From: Pseudomonas parakoreensis
GTDB taxonomy: Bacteria; Pseudomonadota; Gammaproteobacteria; Pseudomonadales; Pseudomonadaceae
NCBI RefSeq assembly: GCF_021602155.1
Contig: NZ_BQHY01000001.1
Location: 536,690-600,689, forward strand
Direction of reading: 5' to 3'
Length of the DNA: 64,000 nt
The position numbers and the translations under genes are program-made. Positions 48,884-57,282 of the stretch are shown one piece after another (the first letter of the stretch is position 1; each line of letters begins with the position of its first letter). The notes beneath the pieces are model-generated. The model made no database searches, had not been told where the DNA came from, and saw nothing but the letters and a program-made list of their open reading frames with translations.

Positions 48884-49767
48884 TGCGCGGGCTCCTGGGT
48901 TTTGTCGTCGATGATCGACACGGTCGCGGTCCGCCCGGCGATCATGCGGAAATCTGCCGGCACCTCGTCAAAGGCGATGCGCACCGGAATCCTTTGCGCC
49001 AGGCGCACCCAGCTGAACGCCGGGTTGACGTTGGGCAGCAGGTTGTTGCCGCTGGTGCGGTCGCGGTCTTCGATACCGGCGACGATGCTTTCGACATGCC
49101 CACGCAGCCTGGCCTTGTCGCCGATCACACGGATATCCACCGACTGGCCGACATGAATACCGTCGAGTTTGGTTTCTTCGAAATAGCCGTCGATGTGGAA
49201 CGAGTTGCTGTCGACCACCGACAATACCGGACGCCCGGCGGTGACGAATTCCTGCACTCGCGGCGCACGGTCGTTGACGTAACCGTCCACCGGGCTGCGG
49301 ATCACCGAACGATCCAGATTGAGCTGCGCGCTGTCCACCGTCACCAGCGCTTCGGCCAGCGCCGATTGCGCCCGGGCGACTTTCGACTGGCTTTCTTCCA
49401 GTTGTTCGGCCGGCACCAGATTGCCCAGACCACGGTTACGCTTGGCTTCACGCTGCGCCTGGGCCAGGGTTTCTTCGCGATCGGCGACCGCCGCTTTAGC
49501 CTGACGCAGGGCCAGTTTGAAGCGGTCCTGGTCGATGCTGAACAGCACCTGGCCGCGTTTGATCAACTGGTTGTCCTTGACCTCGACCTGCTGGATCAGC
49601 CCGGACACGTCCGGGGCGATCTGAATAATGTCGGCGCGAATGTGGCCGTCACGGGTCCACGGCGCAAACATGTAATACATCACCATGCGCCAGACAAGGA
49701 CGACGGCGAAAGTCACGATCAGCAGGGTCAGGACCACGCGACCGATAGTCAGAAACGGTTTTTTCAT
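48880..49767 (-). CDS. HlyD-family membrane-fusion protein (AaeA/EmrA type)
   Basis: This 295-residue periplasmic adaptor has one N-terminal helix (about 9-28), a lipoyl/barrel-sandwich half (DGHIRADIIQIAPDVSGLI), a coiled hairpin (about 85-150), and the returning half with LNLDRSVIRSPVDGYV. It bridges the FUSC pump and the outer-membrane channel. Both its ends overlap neighbouring genes by 4 bases. Confidence 0.94.
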   Translation of the reverse strand: MKKPFLTIGRVVLTLLIVTFAVVLVWRMVMYYMFAPWTRDGHIRADIIQIAPDVSGLIQQVEVKDNQLIKRGQVLFSIDQDRFKLALRQAKAAVADREETLAQAQREAKRNRGLGNLVPAEQLEESQSKVARAQSALAEALVTVDSAQLNLDRSVIRSPVDGYVNDRAPRVQEFVTAGRPVLSVVDSNSFHIDGYFEETKLDGIHVGQSVDIRVIGDKARLRGHVESIVAGIEDRDRTSGNNLLPNVNPAFSWVRLAQRIPVRIAFDEVPADFRMIAGRTATVSIIDDKTQEPAQ

Positions 49768-49973
49768 GTCATCAGGTATCGACTGAGTGAGTCCACGCCG
49801 TACAGCATCACGGCGTAGAGGGCCACGTTGAACAATGCCCGGTGCCAGACCAGACGGTAAAAGTGCAGGCGCGTGAGCACGCCATGCACCAGCACAAACA
49901 ACACATAGGTGATGCCCATCAACACCAGCAGGGTCGGCAGGAAAATGCCGCTGATATCCAGATCACCAATCAT
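49764..49973 (-). CDS. DUF1656 (AaeX-like) small membrane protein
   Basis: This 69-residue protein has two hydrophobic helices (about 8-30 and 44-62) and begins with GDLDISGIFLP. This family is almost always found between FUSC-type pumps and HlyD-type adaptors, as aaeX is in E. coli. Its exact role is unknown. ATG 49973 overlaps the FUSC stop by 4 bases. Confidence 0.9.
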   Translation of the reverse strand: MIGDLDISGIFLPTLLVLMGITYVLFVLVHGVLTRLHFYRLVWHRALFNVALYAVMLYGVDSLSRYLMT

Positions 49974-52033
49974 AGGGGCGCTCCATCGGGCAGCGGTTCT
50001 TCGGCATCGCCCGTGCTGACAAATTCCACGCCGGGCAACAGCGCCAGGCGCAAACCGCTCAGGGCATGCAACAGGTTTAGCCGGGTTTCTTCGTCGCCGT
50101 GGCCTTTGAGCGCGCGGCGGGCGCGATCCATGGTCATCAGCAGCGGGCTCGGTGCCGGCAAGCGTTCGCCGGCCTTGAGGCAAGCGCGGAAATACTCGCC
50201 GACCTCAGCCACCACTTGCTGCAGCAGGGCCTTCGGCGCGCCGCTGACCCGTGGCGTGTAAGCCAGCAGATCGAGCAGGTTCAGGCCGACACGCACTTCA
50301 CGCATGGCAATCCCGGTGTCCTGGCCGGTCATGGCCAGACGCGGCAAGTGCTGCATCAGACGATCGAGCAACTGCACGCCCAGATGCCGATGTTCGGCGA
50401 GGTTGGCCGGCTCGGTCATGCGCACGATGTCTTTCCAGCTGAAGCGGGTCAGACGTTTGGCGGCCAGCTCGACGCCGAACGGGCGGGCGATCAGGGTCCA
50501 GATAAACGCAAACAACAGGCCCAGAGGGCCGGCCAGGTTGGAGTTCACAAAGGCGAAGAAGTCCGCGTCGTACGCGCCCTGAATGCTGATGAACGACGAG
50601 GTGTTGACCAGCGTCAGGAGCATGCCGAGGAAGAAGCGTGGCTGCACCGTCAGGGTGCCGACACAGATGAACGGAACCGCAAACGCCAGTACCAGCATCG
50701 GGAAATCGTGCAGGTTCGGCAGAATCAGGAACAAATAGAGACTGGCGAACAGCACCGACATCCCGGTCCAGAAAAAGAACCGGTAGATCTGTGGCGCCGG
50801 GTCGTCCATCGAGGCGAAGAAACTGCACGCTACCGCCGCCAGAATCACCGCACTGCCACCGTCCGGCCAGCCGAGCAGAATCCACAGCACCGAAGCGACG
50901 ATGATCGCCAGAACGGTCGAGGCCACCGAATACAGCATCATCCCGCGGTCGAGAAATGGCGTCAGCCGCCCGAGGCGCCAGTGCCGGTAAACCGCGCGCC
51001 AGCTGTCCTGGCGCTCGCAGAGAATCGCGTCCTGCAGACTGCGGCAGTCTTGCCACAGATCGATGAATTCACCGAGGCGATAAATCGCGTTGGAGAACAG
51101 CAACTGCTTGCGATCTTCCAGCGCCTCACAGCTAGGCTGCAGGGCCTGGAGTTGATCCTTGAGCGCCTGCCAACGCGCCAGATCAGCGTCGTTATGGGCG
51201 AGCCATTCGCGGGTTGCAGTCAGCAGCGGGGCAAACTTTTCCACCAGTTCCGGCGTGCGTCGCTCAAGGGCGTAGAGCGAGTCTTCCAGAGCGTCGATCA
51301 CCGGCAACAGGTGGATCATCCGCCCGCGCAGTTCCTTGGTGTTGCGCACGGTTTGCGGTCGAGCGCCTTCGTGGGGCAACTGGCCGATCATCAATTCGAG
51401 GCTGTTGAAATTGGCGACCATGGCCATGCGCAGCGCGGCGATCTGTTCAGGCTGCACGTCGCGGCTGAGAAACTTCAGGCTGTAGGTGGTGGCGTCGGCG
51501 AACCACTTGCCTACCGCGTCATTGAACACCGGCGCCAAGCGACGCGGCCAGAACATCGCGCCGACCACCGCCGCCACAGCGATGCCGAGAAAAATCTCTT
51601 CGGTCCGCGCTTCCGCCACGTCCCACACCGCCAGCGGATTATCCACGGTCGGCAAGGCAATCAGCGGCAAGGTATAACCGGCCAGCATCAGCGCGTAGTT
51701 ATTGGCGGTGCGCAGGTGCAGCGACAGGAACAGCAAAATCCCCGTCCACAAGGCAATCACCACCACCAGCACGTACGGGCTCTGCACGAACATCGGTACG
51801 AACAGCACCGCCGCCGCCGCCCCGAGAAAGGTGCCGATGGCGCGGTACAGCGCCTTGGAACTGGTCGGACCGAGAAACGGGCTGGAGACGATGTACACCG
51901 TGGCCATCGCCCAATACGGACGCGGCATTTGCATGAGCAAGGCGATGTACAGCGCAATCATCGACGCTGCAAAGGTGCGGACCCCGTAGAACCAGTCACG
52001 GGCAGGCGGGATGCCAGAGAAAAAACCGTTCAA
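49970..52033 (-). CDS. FUSC-family inner-membrane efflux transporter (AaeB-like)
   Basis: This 687-residue protein has two membrane bundles (about 15-165 and 375-500), each followed by a cytoplasmic helical part, as in AaeB-type aromatic-acid exporters. VYIVSSPFLGPTSSKALYRAIGTFLGA near residue 47 is a typical FUSC signature. It appears to start with TTG 52033, which overlaps the marR-type stop (TTGA). No closer ATG preserves the conserved start region. The likely substrate is an aromatic acid or drug, unproven. Confidence 0.9.
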   Translation of the reverse strand: MNGFFSGIPPARDWFYGVRTFAASMIALYIALLMQMPRPYWAMATVYIVSSPFLGPTSSKALYRAIGTFLGAAAAVLFVPMFVQSPYVLVVVIALWTGILLFLSLHLRTANNYALMLAGYTLPLIALPTVDNPLAVWDVAEARTEEIFLGIAVAAVVGAMFWPRRLAPVFNDAVGKWFADATTYSLKFLSRDVQPEQIAALRMAMVANFNSLELMIGQLPHEGARPQTVRNTKELRGRMIHLLPVIDALEDSLYALERRTPELVEKFAPLLTATREWLAHNDADLARWQALKDQLQALQPSCEALEDRKQLLFSNAIYRLGEFIDLWQDCRSLQDAILCERQDSWRAVYRHWRLGRLTPFLDRGMMLYSVASTVLAIIVASVLWILLGWPDGGSAVILAAVACSFFASMDDPAPQIYRFFFWTGMSVLFASLYLFLILPNLHDFPMLVLAFAVPFICVGTLTVQPRFFLGMLLTLVNTSSFISIQGAYDADFFAFVNSNLAGPLGLLFAFIWTLIARPFGVELAAKRLTRFSWKDIVRMTEPANLAEHRHLGVQLLDRLMQHLPRLAMTGQDTGIAMREVRVGLNLLDLLAYTPRVSGAPKALLQQVVAEVGEYFRACLKAGERLPAPSPLLMTMDRARRALKGHGDEETRLNLLHALSGLRLALLPGVEFVSTGDAEEPLPDGAPL

Positions 52034-52497
52034 GAATTAATCACCACAGGCGAATTGGCCGCCTCAAAAGCTCGCAGTACCCGAAGCGTAGCTTCCAGAT
52101 CACTCTGGTCGATGCCTTCGAGCACTTCATGACGCAGACGCACCAGTTCGCTTTCCACCGCTTGCACCAGTTCACGGCCGGTGTCGGTCAGGCTCAGGCA
52201 CTTGGCCCGACGATCCTGAGCATCTTCGGTGCGACAGACGTAGCCGGCGTGGCACAACTGGTCGAGCAGGCGTACCAGCGACGGACTTTCCATCCCGGCT
52301 GCCTGCGCCACTTGCACCTGACGTACACCCTCGCCCAACCGCCCGATCATCAACAACGGCACGGCGCAGGCTTCGGAGATTCCATAGTTGACCAGCGTGG
52401 TCTGGCAGATCTTCCGCCAATGCCTGGCGGCCACCACCATGGCACTGCTGATGTTCATCTGGAGAGCGTCGAGGGAATTCGGCACGGGAAAATGCAC
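52030..52497 (-). CDS. MarR-family transcriptional regulator of the efflux operon
   Basis: This 155-residue protein has a winged helix-turn-helix at about 50-110 (VRQVQVAQAAGMESPSLVRLLDQL, then DRRAKCLSLTDTGREL). A GTG start at 52497 is used. It leads a five-gene overlapping operon with the FUSC pump, DUF1656, HlyD adaptor and outer-membrane channel. A perfect palindrome begins 3 bases before the start, so it probably represses its own operon and is released by a phenolic-type ligand (family inference). Confidence 0.92.
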   Translation of the reverse strand: MHFPVPNSLDALQMNISSAMVVAARHWRKICQTTLVNYGISEACAVPLLMIGRLGEGVRQVQVAQAAGMESPSLVRLLDQLCHAGYVCRTEDAQDRRAKCLSLTDTGRELVQAVESELVRLRHEVLEGIDQSDLEATLRVLRAFEAANSPVVINS

Positions 52498-52500
52498 ACT

Positions 52501-52514
52501 GTTAGTTTGCTAAC
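52501..52514. promoter_or_regulatory. MarR/SlyA-type operator GTTAG-TTTG-CTAAC
   Basis: A perfect 5-4-5 palindrome lies just upstream of the marR-type start. Read on the minus strand it contains TTAGCAAACTAA, one base away from the SlyA consensus TTAGCAAGCTAA as I recall it. The position fits autorepression. Confidence 0.72.
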
Positions 52515-52595
52515 TATCAATATCGCATTGGCGGTGAATTTCAGTCAAGTTTTGAAACAAATCTTCTCTGCAGAGAATTTGGGTTTTACTCAGTC

Positions 52596-52841
52596 CTACA
52601 AAACCCGCCCCTTGCGCAACAACACATCCAGCTGATCCACCACCTCCGCCCAATCCGCATCATCAAGAATCTCGCCGCGCAAGAAATCCGCCTGACTTTT
52701 ACTCCAGAAAAACGCGTCCGCCAGGTGCAGCTCGGGTTTGAGCGGTGAATGGGTGGCGATGAATTGGTCGATGCTGGTCGGGTCGTCGCCCAGTCCCAGT
52801 TGTTTGAACAGGGACGGCAGGCTGTGGGTGGGCTGCTCCAT
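52596..52841 (-). CDS. DUF2789-type small protein
   Basis: This 81-residue protein has the pattern THSLPSLFKQLGLGDDP, IDQFIATHSPL, LADAFFWSKSQADFLRGEIL and DADWAEVVDQLD, which I recognise as DUF2789. The function is unknown. AAGGAG precedes ATG 52841. It is monocistronic as far as visible. Confidence 0.82.
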   Translation of the reverse strand: MEQPTHSLPSLFKQLGLGDDPTSIDQFIATHSPLKPELHLADAFFWSKSQADFLRGEILDDADWAEVVDQLDVLLRKGRVL

Positions 52842-52877
52842 GGAGGACTCCTTCAAGAATTCGGTGGGTGGAGATTA

Positions 52878-52930
52878 TTCGCGAGCAGGCTCGCTCCCAC
52901 AGGGGGAACTCGATCAACCTGCTCGCGAAG
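52878..52930. repeat. Single REP-like element, family A' relative
   Basis: One arm TTCGCGAGCAGGCTCGCTCC is followed by a shortened partner CCTGCTCGCGAAG only about 20 bases away. The core differs from both family A and A'. Confidence 0.75.
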
Positions 52931-52954
52931 GCATCGGCAAAAACGCTACAAGTC

Positions 52955-53416
52955 CTACTGACTCAACTCCCGCACCTCGGCATGCGGCACCATTTTCAGA
53001 AACTCGGACATGCTCATGTGCAGCAGGTAGTTGTGGTTGCCGGCTTCCAGGTAAATGTCTTTCTGCCGGGTCAGCAGCGGGTCGATGATCATGTCCAGGC
53101 CGTAGGAATCACCCAGCGGCGGCACCGCGCCGCGTTCGCAGTCATCGAAGATGTGCGCCAGGTTGCTTTCCCGGGTGATCTGCCATTCGCCGCGGCTGCG
53201 CACTTTGCTCAAATCCAGGTGCCGGCTGGCCGGCAGCACGGCCATCAGGTAATGCCCGTGGTGGTCGTCGAGAATCACCGACTTGGCCACGCGCTCGGCG
53301 GGCACCCCGGAAACCCGTGCGGTTTCCAGACTGCTGGCCGAGTGGCGGTGGGCCACGATGTCATATTCGCATTGCGCCCGGTTCAGGCTGCTTTGCACTT
53401 TTTTTGCCATACGCAT
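52955..53416 (-). CDS. YbaK/EbsC-family aminoacyl-tRNA deacylase-like protein
   Basis: This protein of about 153 residues is made of one YbaK domain with VPAERVAKSVILDDHHGHYLMAV, the lysine and following strand typical of this editing fold, and GAVPPLGDSYGLDMIID near the active-site loop. Relatives hydrolyse mischarged tRNAs such as Cys- or Ala-tRNA-Pro. The substrate is not defined. Starts at 53416 or 53410 are both possible; GAGGTG lies upstream. Confidence 0.85.
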   Translation of the reverse strand: MRMAKKVQSSLNRAQCEYDIVAHRHSASSLETARVSGVPAERVAKSVILDDHHGHYLMAVLPASRHLDLSKVRSRGEWQITRESNLAHIFDDCERGAVPPLGDSYGLDMIIDPLLTRQKDIYLEAGNHNYLLHMSMSEFLKMVPHAEVRELSQ

Positions 53417-53590
53417 GCTGCACCTCGGTGTCACGCGGAACGTTGTACCTGCTCTGCTGAGTCTAGTTCGGCGAGGCTCAGGCGAAGGGAAATCCGCTCA
53501 CTGGACACATCTGCTCATTGAGCAGAATTCATTCAGCGCCAGGCTCAACTAGACTTAAGGAAACACCCCCTGACTCTCCCGGAGGGTCAC

Positions 53591-54121
53591 GTGAACAGCC
53601 GATGTTGTCTGTTTTTTCTGATACTGCTGGCCAGCGGCCCGGCCCTCGCGGCTGACGTCCCGCTGACGGCGGTCAATCCGGTCGGCCTGTGGCTGATCAC
53701 CCTCGGCATTGCCTTTCTGATTGCCGAAGCCGCGCTGCCCAACTACGGGGTCATCGGCCTTGGCGGGATCATCATGTTCGTCATCGGCGCGCTGATCCTG
53801 AGCAACGCCGAGGTGCCGGTACCGATGATCATCGGCCTCGGCCTGCTCAGCGCCCTGCTGCTGATCGCCTTGATCGTCCGCGCCTTGAAAACCCGCCCCC
53901 GCCATACTGTCAGCGGCGATGCCGGGCTGGTCGGCAGCGTGACGGCGGTGACCACCGTGCAAGCGCAAAACGCCCACAACGGCTGGGTGCATTTGCAGGG
54001 TGAACACTGGCAAGTGCACAGCGCCACACCCTTGCACACCGGGCAATCGGTGCGCGTGATAGGGCGCAAGGGCTTATTGCTGAAAGTCGCCGCGACTGAC
54101 GCGGTGCGACACGGAGAGTGA
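53591..54121 (+). CDS. NfeD-family membrane protein (short form)
   Basis: This 176-residue protein has a signal peptide ([10 protein letters not shown]), three membrane segments (about 35-110) and a C-terminal OB-fold domain (about 120-176, [12 protein letters not shown] and [10 protein letters not shown]). It lacks the serine protease domain of long NfeD proteins. The start is GTG 53591 with GGAGGG upstream. It is coupled to the slipin gene that follows, a conserved pair. Confidence 0.87.
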   Translation: MNSRCCLFFLILLASGPALAADVPLTAVNPVGLWLITLGIAFLIAEAALPNYGVIGLGGIIMFVIGALILSNAEVPVPMIIGLGLLSALLLIALIVRALKTRPRHTVSGDAGLVGSVTAVTTVQAQNAHNGWVHLQGEHWQVHSATPLHTGQSVRVIGRKGLLLKVAATDAVRHGE

Positions 54122-54123
54122 TC

Positions 54124-54882
54124 ATGGGTCTGCAAATCGGTTTCGTTGCACTGCTGCTGTTGGTGATCGCCCTCGCCGGGTCGACCTTCCGCATCCTGCG
54201 TGAGTACGAGCGCGGCGTGGTGTTCCAGCTCGGGCGCTTCTGGCAGGTCAAAGGGCCGGGGCTGATCCTGTTGATACCGGTGGTGCAGCAAATGGTCCGG
54301 GTCGATCTGCGCACCGTGGTGCTCGACGTACCGCCGCAGGATGTGATCACCCGCGACAACGTCTCGGTGAAGGTCAATGCGGTGCTGTACTTCCGCGTGC
54401 TTGACCCGCAGAAGGCGATCATTCAGGTCGAAGACTTTCTTTCGGCCACCAGCCAACTGGCGCAGACCACCCTGCGCGCGGTGCTCGGCAAACATGAACT
54501 GGATGAACTGCTGGCCGAACGCGAGCAACTGAATATCGATATCCAGCAGGTGCTCGACGCCCAGACCGACGCCTGGGGCATCAAGGTCGCCAACGTCGAG
54601 ATCAAGCACGTCGACCTCAACGAATCGATGGTCCGTGCCATCGCCAAACAGGCCGAAGCCGAACGCGAACGCCGGGCCAAGGTGATCCATGCCGAAGGCG
54701 AACTGCAGGCCTCGGAAAAACTCATGCAGGCCGCCGAAATGCTCGGCCGTCAGCCCGGCGCCATGCAGTTGCGCTACATGCAGACCTTGAGTTCGATTGC
54801 CGGCGACAAGAGCTCGACGATTGTCTTTCCCCTGCCCATCGAATTGCTCAAGGGGATGGCGGATCTGTCGGGAAAAACCTGA
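54124..54882 (+). CDS. Slipin (stomatin/SPFH membrane protein)
   Basis: This 252-residue protein has one N-terminal hydrophobic hairpin (about 1-20), an SPFH domain with [21 protein letters not shown] and [21 protein letters not shown], and a C-terminal coiled coil rich in Ala/Glu. It acts as a membrane-microdomain scaffold. It begins 2 bases after the nfeD-type stop. Confidence 0.92.
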   Translation: MGLQIGFVALLLLVIALAGSTFRILREYERGVVFQLGRFWQVKGPGLILLIPVVQQMVRVDLRTVVLDVPPQDVITRDNVSVKVNAVLYFRVLDPQKAIIQVEDFLSATSQLAQTTLRAVLGKHELDELLAEREQLNIDIQQVLDAQTDAWGIKVANVEIKHVDLNESMVRAIAKQAEAERERRAKVIHAEGELQASEKLMQAAEMLGRQPGAMQLRYMQTLSSIAGDKSSTIVFPLPIELLKGMADLSGKT

Positions 54883-54886
54883 CAGC

Positions 54887-54963
54887 AAAAGATCGAAGCC
54901 TGCGGCAGCTCCTGCATCGGTTATGCGTACACCCTGTAGGAGCTGCCGAAGGCTGCGATCTTT
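54887..54963. repeat. REP pair, family B (inverted)
   Basis: Inverted arms with some mismatches (GATCGAAGCCTGCGG against CCGAAGGCTGCGATC) lie between the convergent slipin and sulfotransferase genes. Confidence 0.85.
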
Positions 54964-55907
54964 CATGCGTTGCGCAGCAATTCAAGATTCAGAAAGGCAT
55001 CCTGGGCACATTGCCGAACCCGTTCGCGCAACCACGGCGAAGCCTCGCGACGCTTGTCTTCGCCATCGGCAACAAAGCGCTGGGACGGCTGCTTGGCATG
55101 CTGCATCGTCGCCGCCAACACCTGCTGCCGCTGCTCGACATTCAAACGAAAAAACTTCGCCAATCGTCCGGCCATGGCCTCGGGCAACTCGCTGTAGTTC
55201 ACCAGAAGTCCGTCACCCTCACGGCAGTGCAGATACGCCGACGCCAGCAAGTGTCCAAGCCGTCGTGCAATGAAGTCTTCACTGCCGGTAAATGGCAAAC
55301 CATCGTCGAGCACACAATCACCAAGCATCCCCGGCACCATGTGCATCCCCGGGCGACGCACGTGCGATACGGCGATTTCCAGCGGATCGCGATACACGAA
55401 CAGCCACGGCGTGTCGGGAAAGCATGCCTGCAACAGCGGCCATTCGCCGATGTTCCAGGCATCAAGCTTGATCACCAGTCGCTGCTCGATACCGCGTCGA
55501 CGTTGACCGTAGGCCGAGAGCAGTCCACTGATCGCTGCCCGCCGCTCGGCTTCGGGCAGCTCACCGCGCAAAAGTGCATCAAGCGGCGGAGGCTCCGAGA
55601 CTACGATGTGGTCATCGAGCCGCGCGAGCATCTGGCTGATCAATGTCGAACCGCAACGCGAGGCGTGCAGGATAAAGGCACTCGGGGCCAACCCCGGACT
55701 TTGCGCTTGCCACTCGGTCAGCACCGATAGCGGCGTCTGCCGGCGAAAAGCCTGATTGAACGGCAACCGCAGCGCTTCTTCGACGGCGTCACGAAAAAAA
55801 GGCTGATGCAGTGGTGTGTCAGCAAACCAGCACCAGTCCACTTGCCATTGCTCCGCCAGCGGCCAGATCCGGATCGGCAGCCAGCCGTCGAAGTTCAGCC
55901 TTTCCAT
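54963..55907 (-). CDS. PAPS-dependent sulfotransferase
   Basis: This 314-residue cytoplasmic protein has the two PAPS sites in the expected order: the 5'-phosphosulfate loop HASRCGSTLISQML (about 81-94, with Arg84, Ser87 and Thr88) and the 3'-phosphate site FVYRDPLEIAVSH (about 170-182, Arg173 and Ser181). It would move a sulfuryl group from PAPS to an acceptor hydroxyl, here perhaps on a protein. It is the last gene of an operon with an APS kinase, a beta-hydroxylase-like protein, a TolC-like protein and a giant repeat protein, and overlaps the hydroxylase gene by 13 bases. ATG 55907 follows GGA at about 7 bases; ATG 55919 is possible. It is likened to RaxST by context and domain only. Confidence 0.88.
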   Translation of the reverse strand: MERLNFDGWLPIRIWPLAEQWQVDWCWFADTPLHQPFFRDAVEEALRLPFNQAFRRQTPLSVLTEWQAQSPGLAPSAFILHASRCGSTLISQMLARLDDHIVVSEPPPLDALLRGELPEAERRAAISGLLSAYGQRRRGIEQRLVIKLDAWNIGEWPLLQACFPDTPWLFVYRDPLEIAVSHVRRPGMHMVPGMLGDCVLDDGLPFTGSEDFIARRLGHLLASAYLHCREGDGLLVNYSELPEAMAGRLAKFFRLNVEQRQQVLAATMQHAKQPSQRFVADGEDKRREASPWLRERVRQCAQDAFLNLELLRNA

Positions 55908-56680
55908 TGTTCGTTCCATTGCCGACGACCGTTGCGCATTGCGGCGCGCAGTTCTTCGCGGGAGAATGGCAAGCCGTGTTCGGCGGCCAGCTCCAGAGTG
56001 CGCTCGATGAATATTTCGGGGTCCGTCATGTGCTGCAGAGTCGCCGCCAACGCTGCATCACCTGCAACCAGTCGCTGGAATCGCTGTAACGCCGAATCGG
56101 CCGATTGCGGTGCAGGGGTGTCGCGCAAACCTTCGGCGATCTTCTGCGTGAGCCAGGCCCCGGGCCGGCAGTCGAGCACCAGATGAATCCGCGCGCAGGT
56201 ATCGAAGTTATCCACCCGATGCACACGAGCAAGATCGAGAAACCAGCACTCCCCCGCCGACATCGGCACGCGTTGACCCTCGAGCCAGAAGTCCACGGCG
56301 GGCGGGCTGAGCAGTGGAATGTGCAGGCGCAGATCGGCTTCCGGGCCCTCCAGATCGTAATCACGGTGCTCATGAATTCGCCCGCCCGGCCCCAGTCGCA
56401 GCAGGCGTGCGCTGACGATATCCAGCGCCAGCTCACGTAGCCCCAACCGCCAGCGTTCATCGCGCAGCCAGGGCGTGCGCTGCAGCGTTTCACCGCGTCC
56501 GGGCGATAACTCGGTCAGGGCATCGGCGGCCGAAATCAGTGCCACGCCGCTCCAGTCGCCCGTGAAGTAATCGGTGTTGAAGTGTCCGCGCCAAGCCTCT
56601 TCGGCAATCGCCTGCAGCGCCTGCAACAGCAGCGGCAAGTCCACCGCCACCGGCAGACGCGAACAGACCGGGCGGCTCAT
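55895..56680 (-). CDS. Aspartyl/asparaginyl beta-hydroxylase-domain protein
   Basis: This 261-residue protein has the pfam05118-type jelly-roll. Iron ligands are in IHEHRDYDLEG (His105, Asp107) and VHRVDN (His154). The 2-oxoglutarate arginine in ARIHLVLD (Arg164) follows RLHIPLL and GECWFLDLARVH. The C-terminal 80 residues are extra and helical. It would hydroxylate an Asp or Asn side chain using O2 and 2-oxoglutarate. It starts inside the APS-kinase stop (ATGA) and its end overlaps the sulfotransferase start. Its presence in this operon suggests a second modification of the same substrate. Confidence 0.85.
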   Translation of the reverse strand: MSRPVCSRLPVAVDLPLLLQALQAIAEEAWRGHFNTDYFTGDWSGVALISAADALTELSPGRGETLQRTPWLRDERWRLGLRELALDIVSARLLRLGPGGRIHEHRDYDLEGPEADLRLHIPLLSPPAVDFWLEGQRVPMSAGECWFLDLARVHRVDNFDTCARIHLVLDCRPGAWLTQKIAEGLRDTPAPQSADSALQRFQRLVAGDAALAATLQHMTDPEIFIERTLELAAEHGLPFSREELRAAMRNGRRQWNEQWKG

Positions 56681-57282
56681 GCCTTGGGCAACACCGCGCA
56701 TTCGCCAAGCCAGGTCAGCAGCCGGTCCAGACAGGCATCCACGGTCTGCACGCCGGTGTCGAGCACCAGCGAGGCCTGCGCGGGCGGCTCGTACGGTGCC
56801 GAAACCCCGGTGAAACCGGCCATCTCGCCACGCCGTGCGCGGGCGTAATGACCCTTCGGATCACGCTGTTCGCACACCGTCAGCGATGCGCTGCACCAGA
56901 CCTCCCGATAGTCCGCAACCAAACGCTGGGCGAACACCTCTCGCAGTTCCAGCAACGGCGCGATCATCGCCAGAATCACGATCTGCCCGTTTTCCACCAG
57001 CAGCGCTGCCAGCTCGCTGGCACGGCGGATGTTCTCCAGGCGATCGGCGTCGCCAAACCCCAGATCGCGGTTGAGCCCGACCCGCAAGCCGTCGCCATCG
57101 AGCACCACGCTCTGCACTCCACGGGCAAACAACTCGGCGTGCAGCGCTTGGGCCAGCGTCGATTTGCCCGCCGCCGGCAGACCGGTGAGCAAAATCGCCG
57201 CACCGCGATGGCCGTTGCGGGCCTCGCGTTGCCTGCGACTGATGCTGGCGACGGGCGCCTGCAGATTATTTGGCAGCAGCAT
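56677..57282 (-). CDS. cysC: Adenylylsulfate (APS) kinase, stand-alone CysC type
   Basis: This 201-residue kinase makes PAPS from APS and ATP. It has P-loop LTGLPAAGKSTLAQAL (Lys40), VVLDGDGLRVGLNRDLGF, the RLENIRRASELA helix, and the CEQRDPKGHYARARRGE / FTGVSAPYE pair characteristic of APS kinases. ATG 57282 is used; it overlaps the TolC-like stop by 17 bases. The longer upstream frame lies inside that gene and is not credible. No ATP sulfurylase is in the window, so APS must come from elsewhere in the cell. By position it supplies PAPS to the sulfotransferase two genes downstream. Confidence 0.92.
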   Translation of the reverse strand: MLLPNNLQAPVASISRRQREARNGHRGAAILLTGLPAAGKSTLAQALHAELFARGVQSVVLDGDGLRVGLNRDLGFGDADRLENIRRASELAALLVENGQIVILAMIAPLLELREVFAQRLVADYREVWCSASLTVCEQRDPKGHYARARRGEMAGFTGVSAPYEPPAQASLVLDTGVQTVDACLDRLLTWLGECAVLPKA

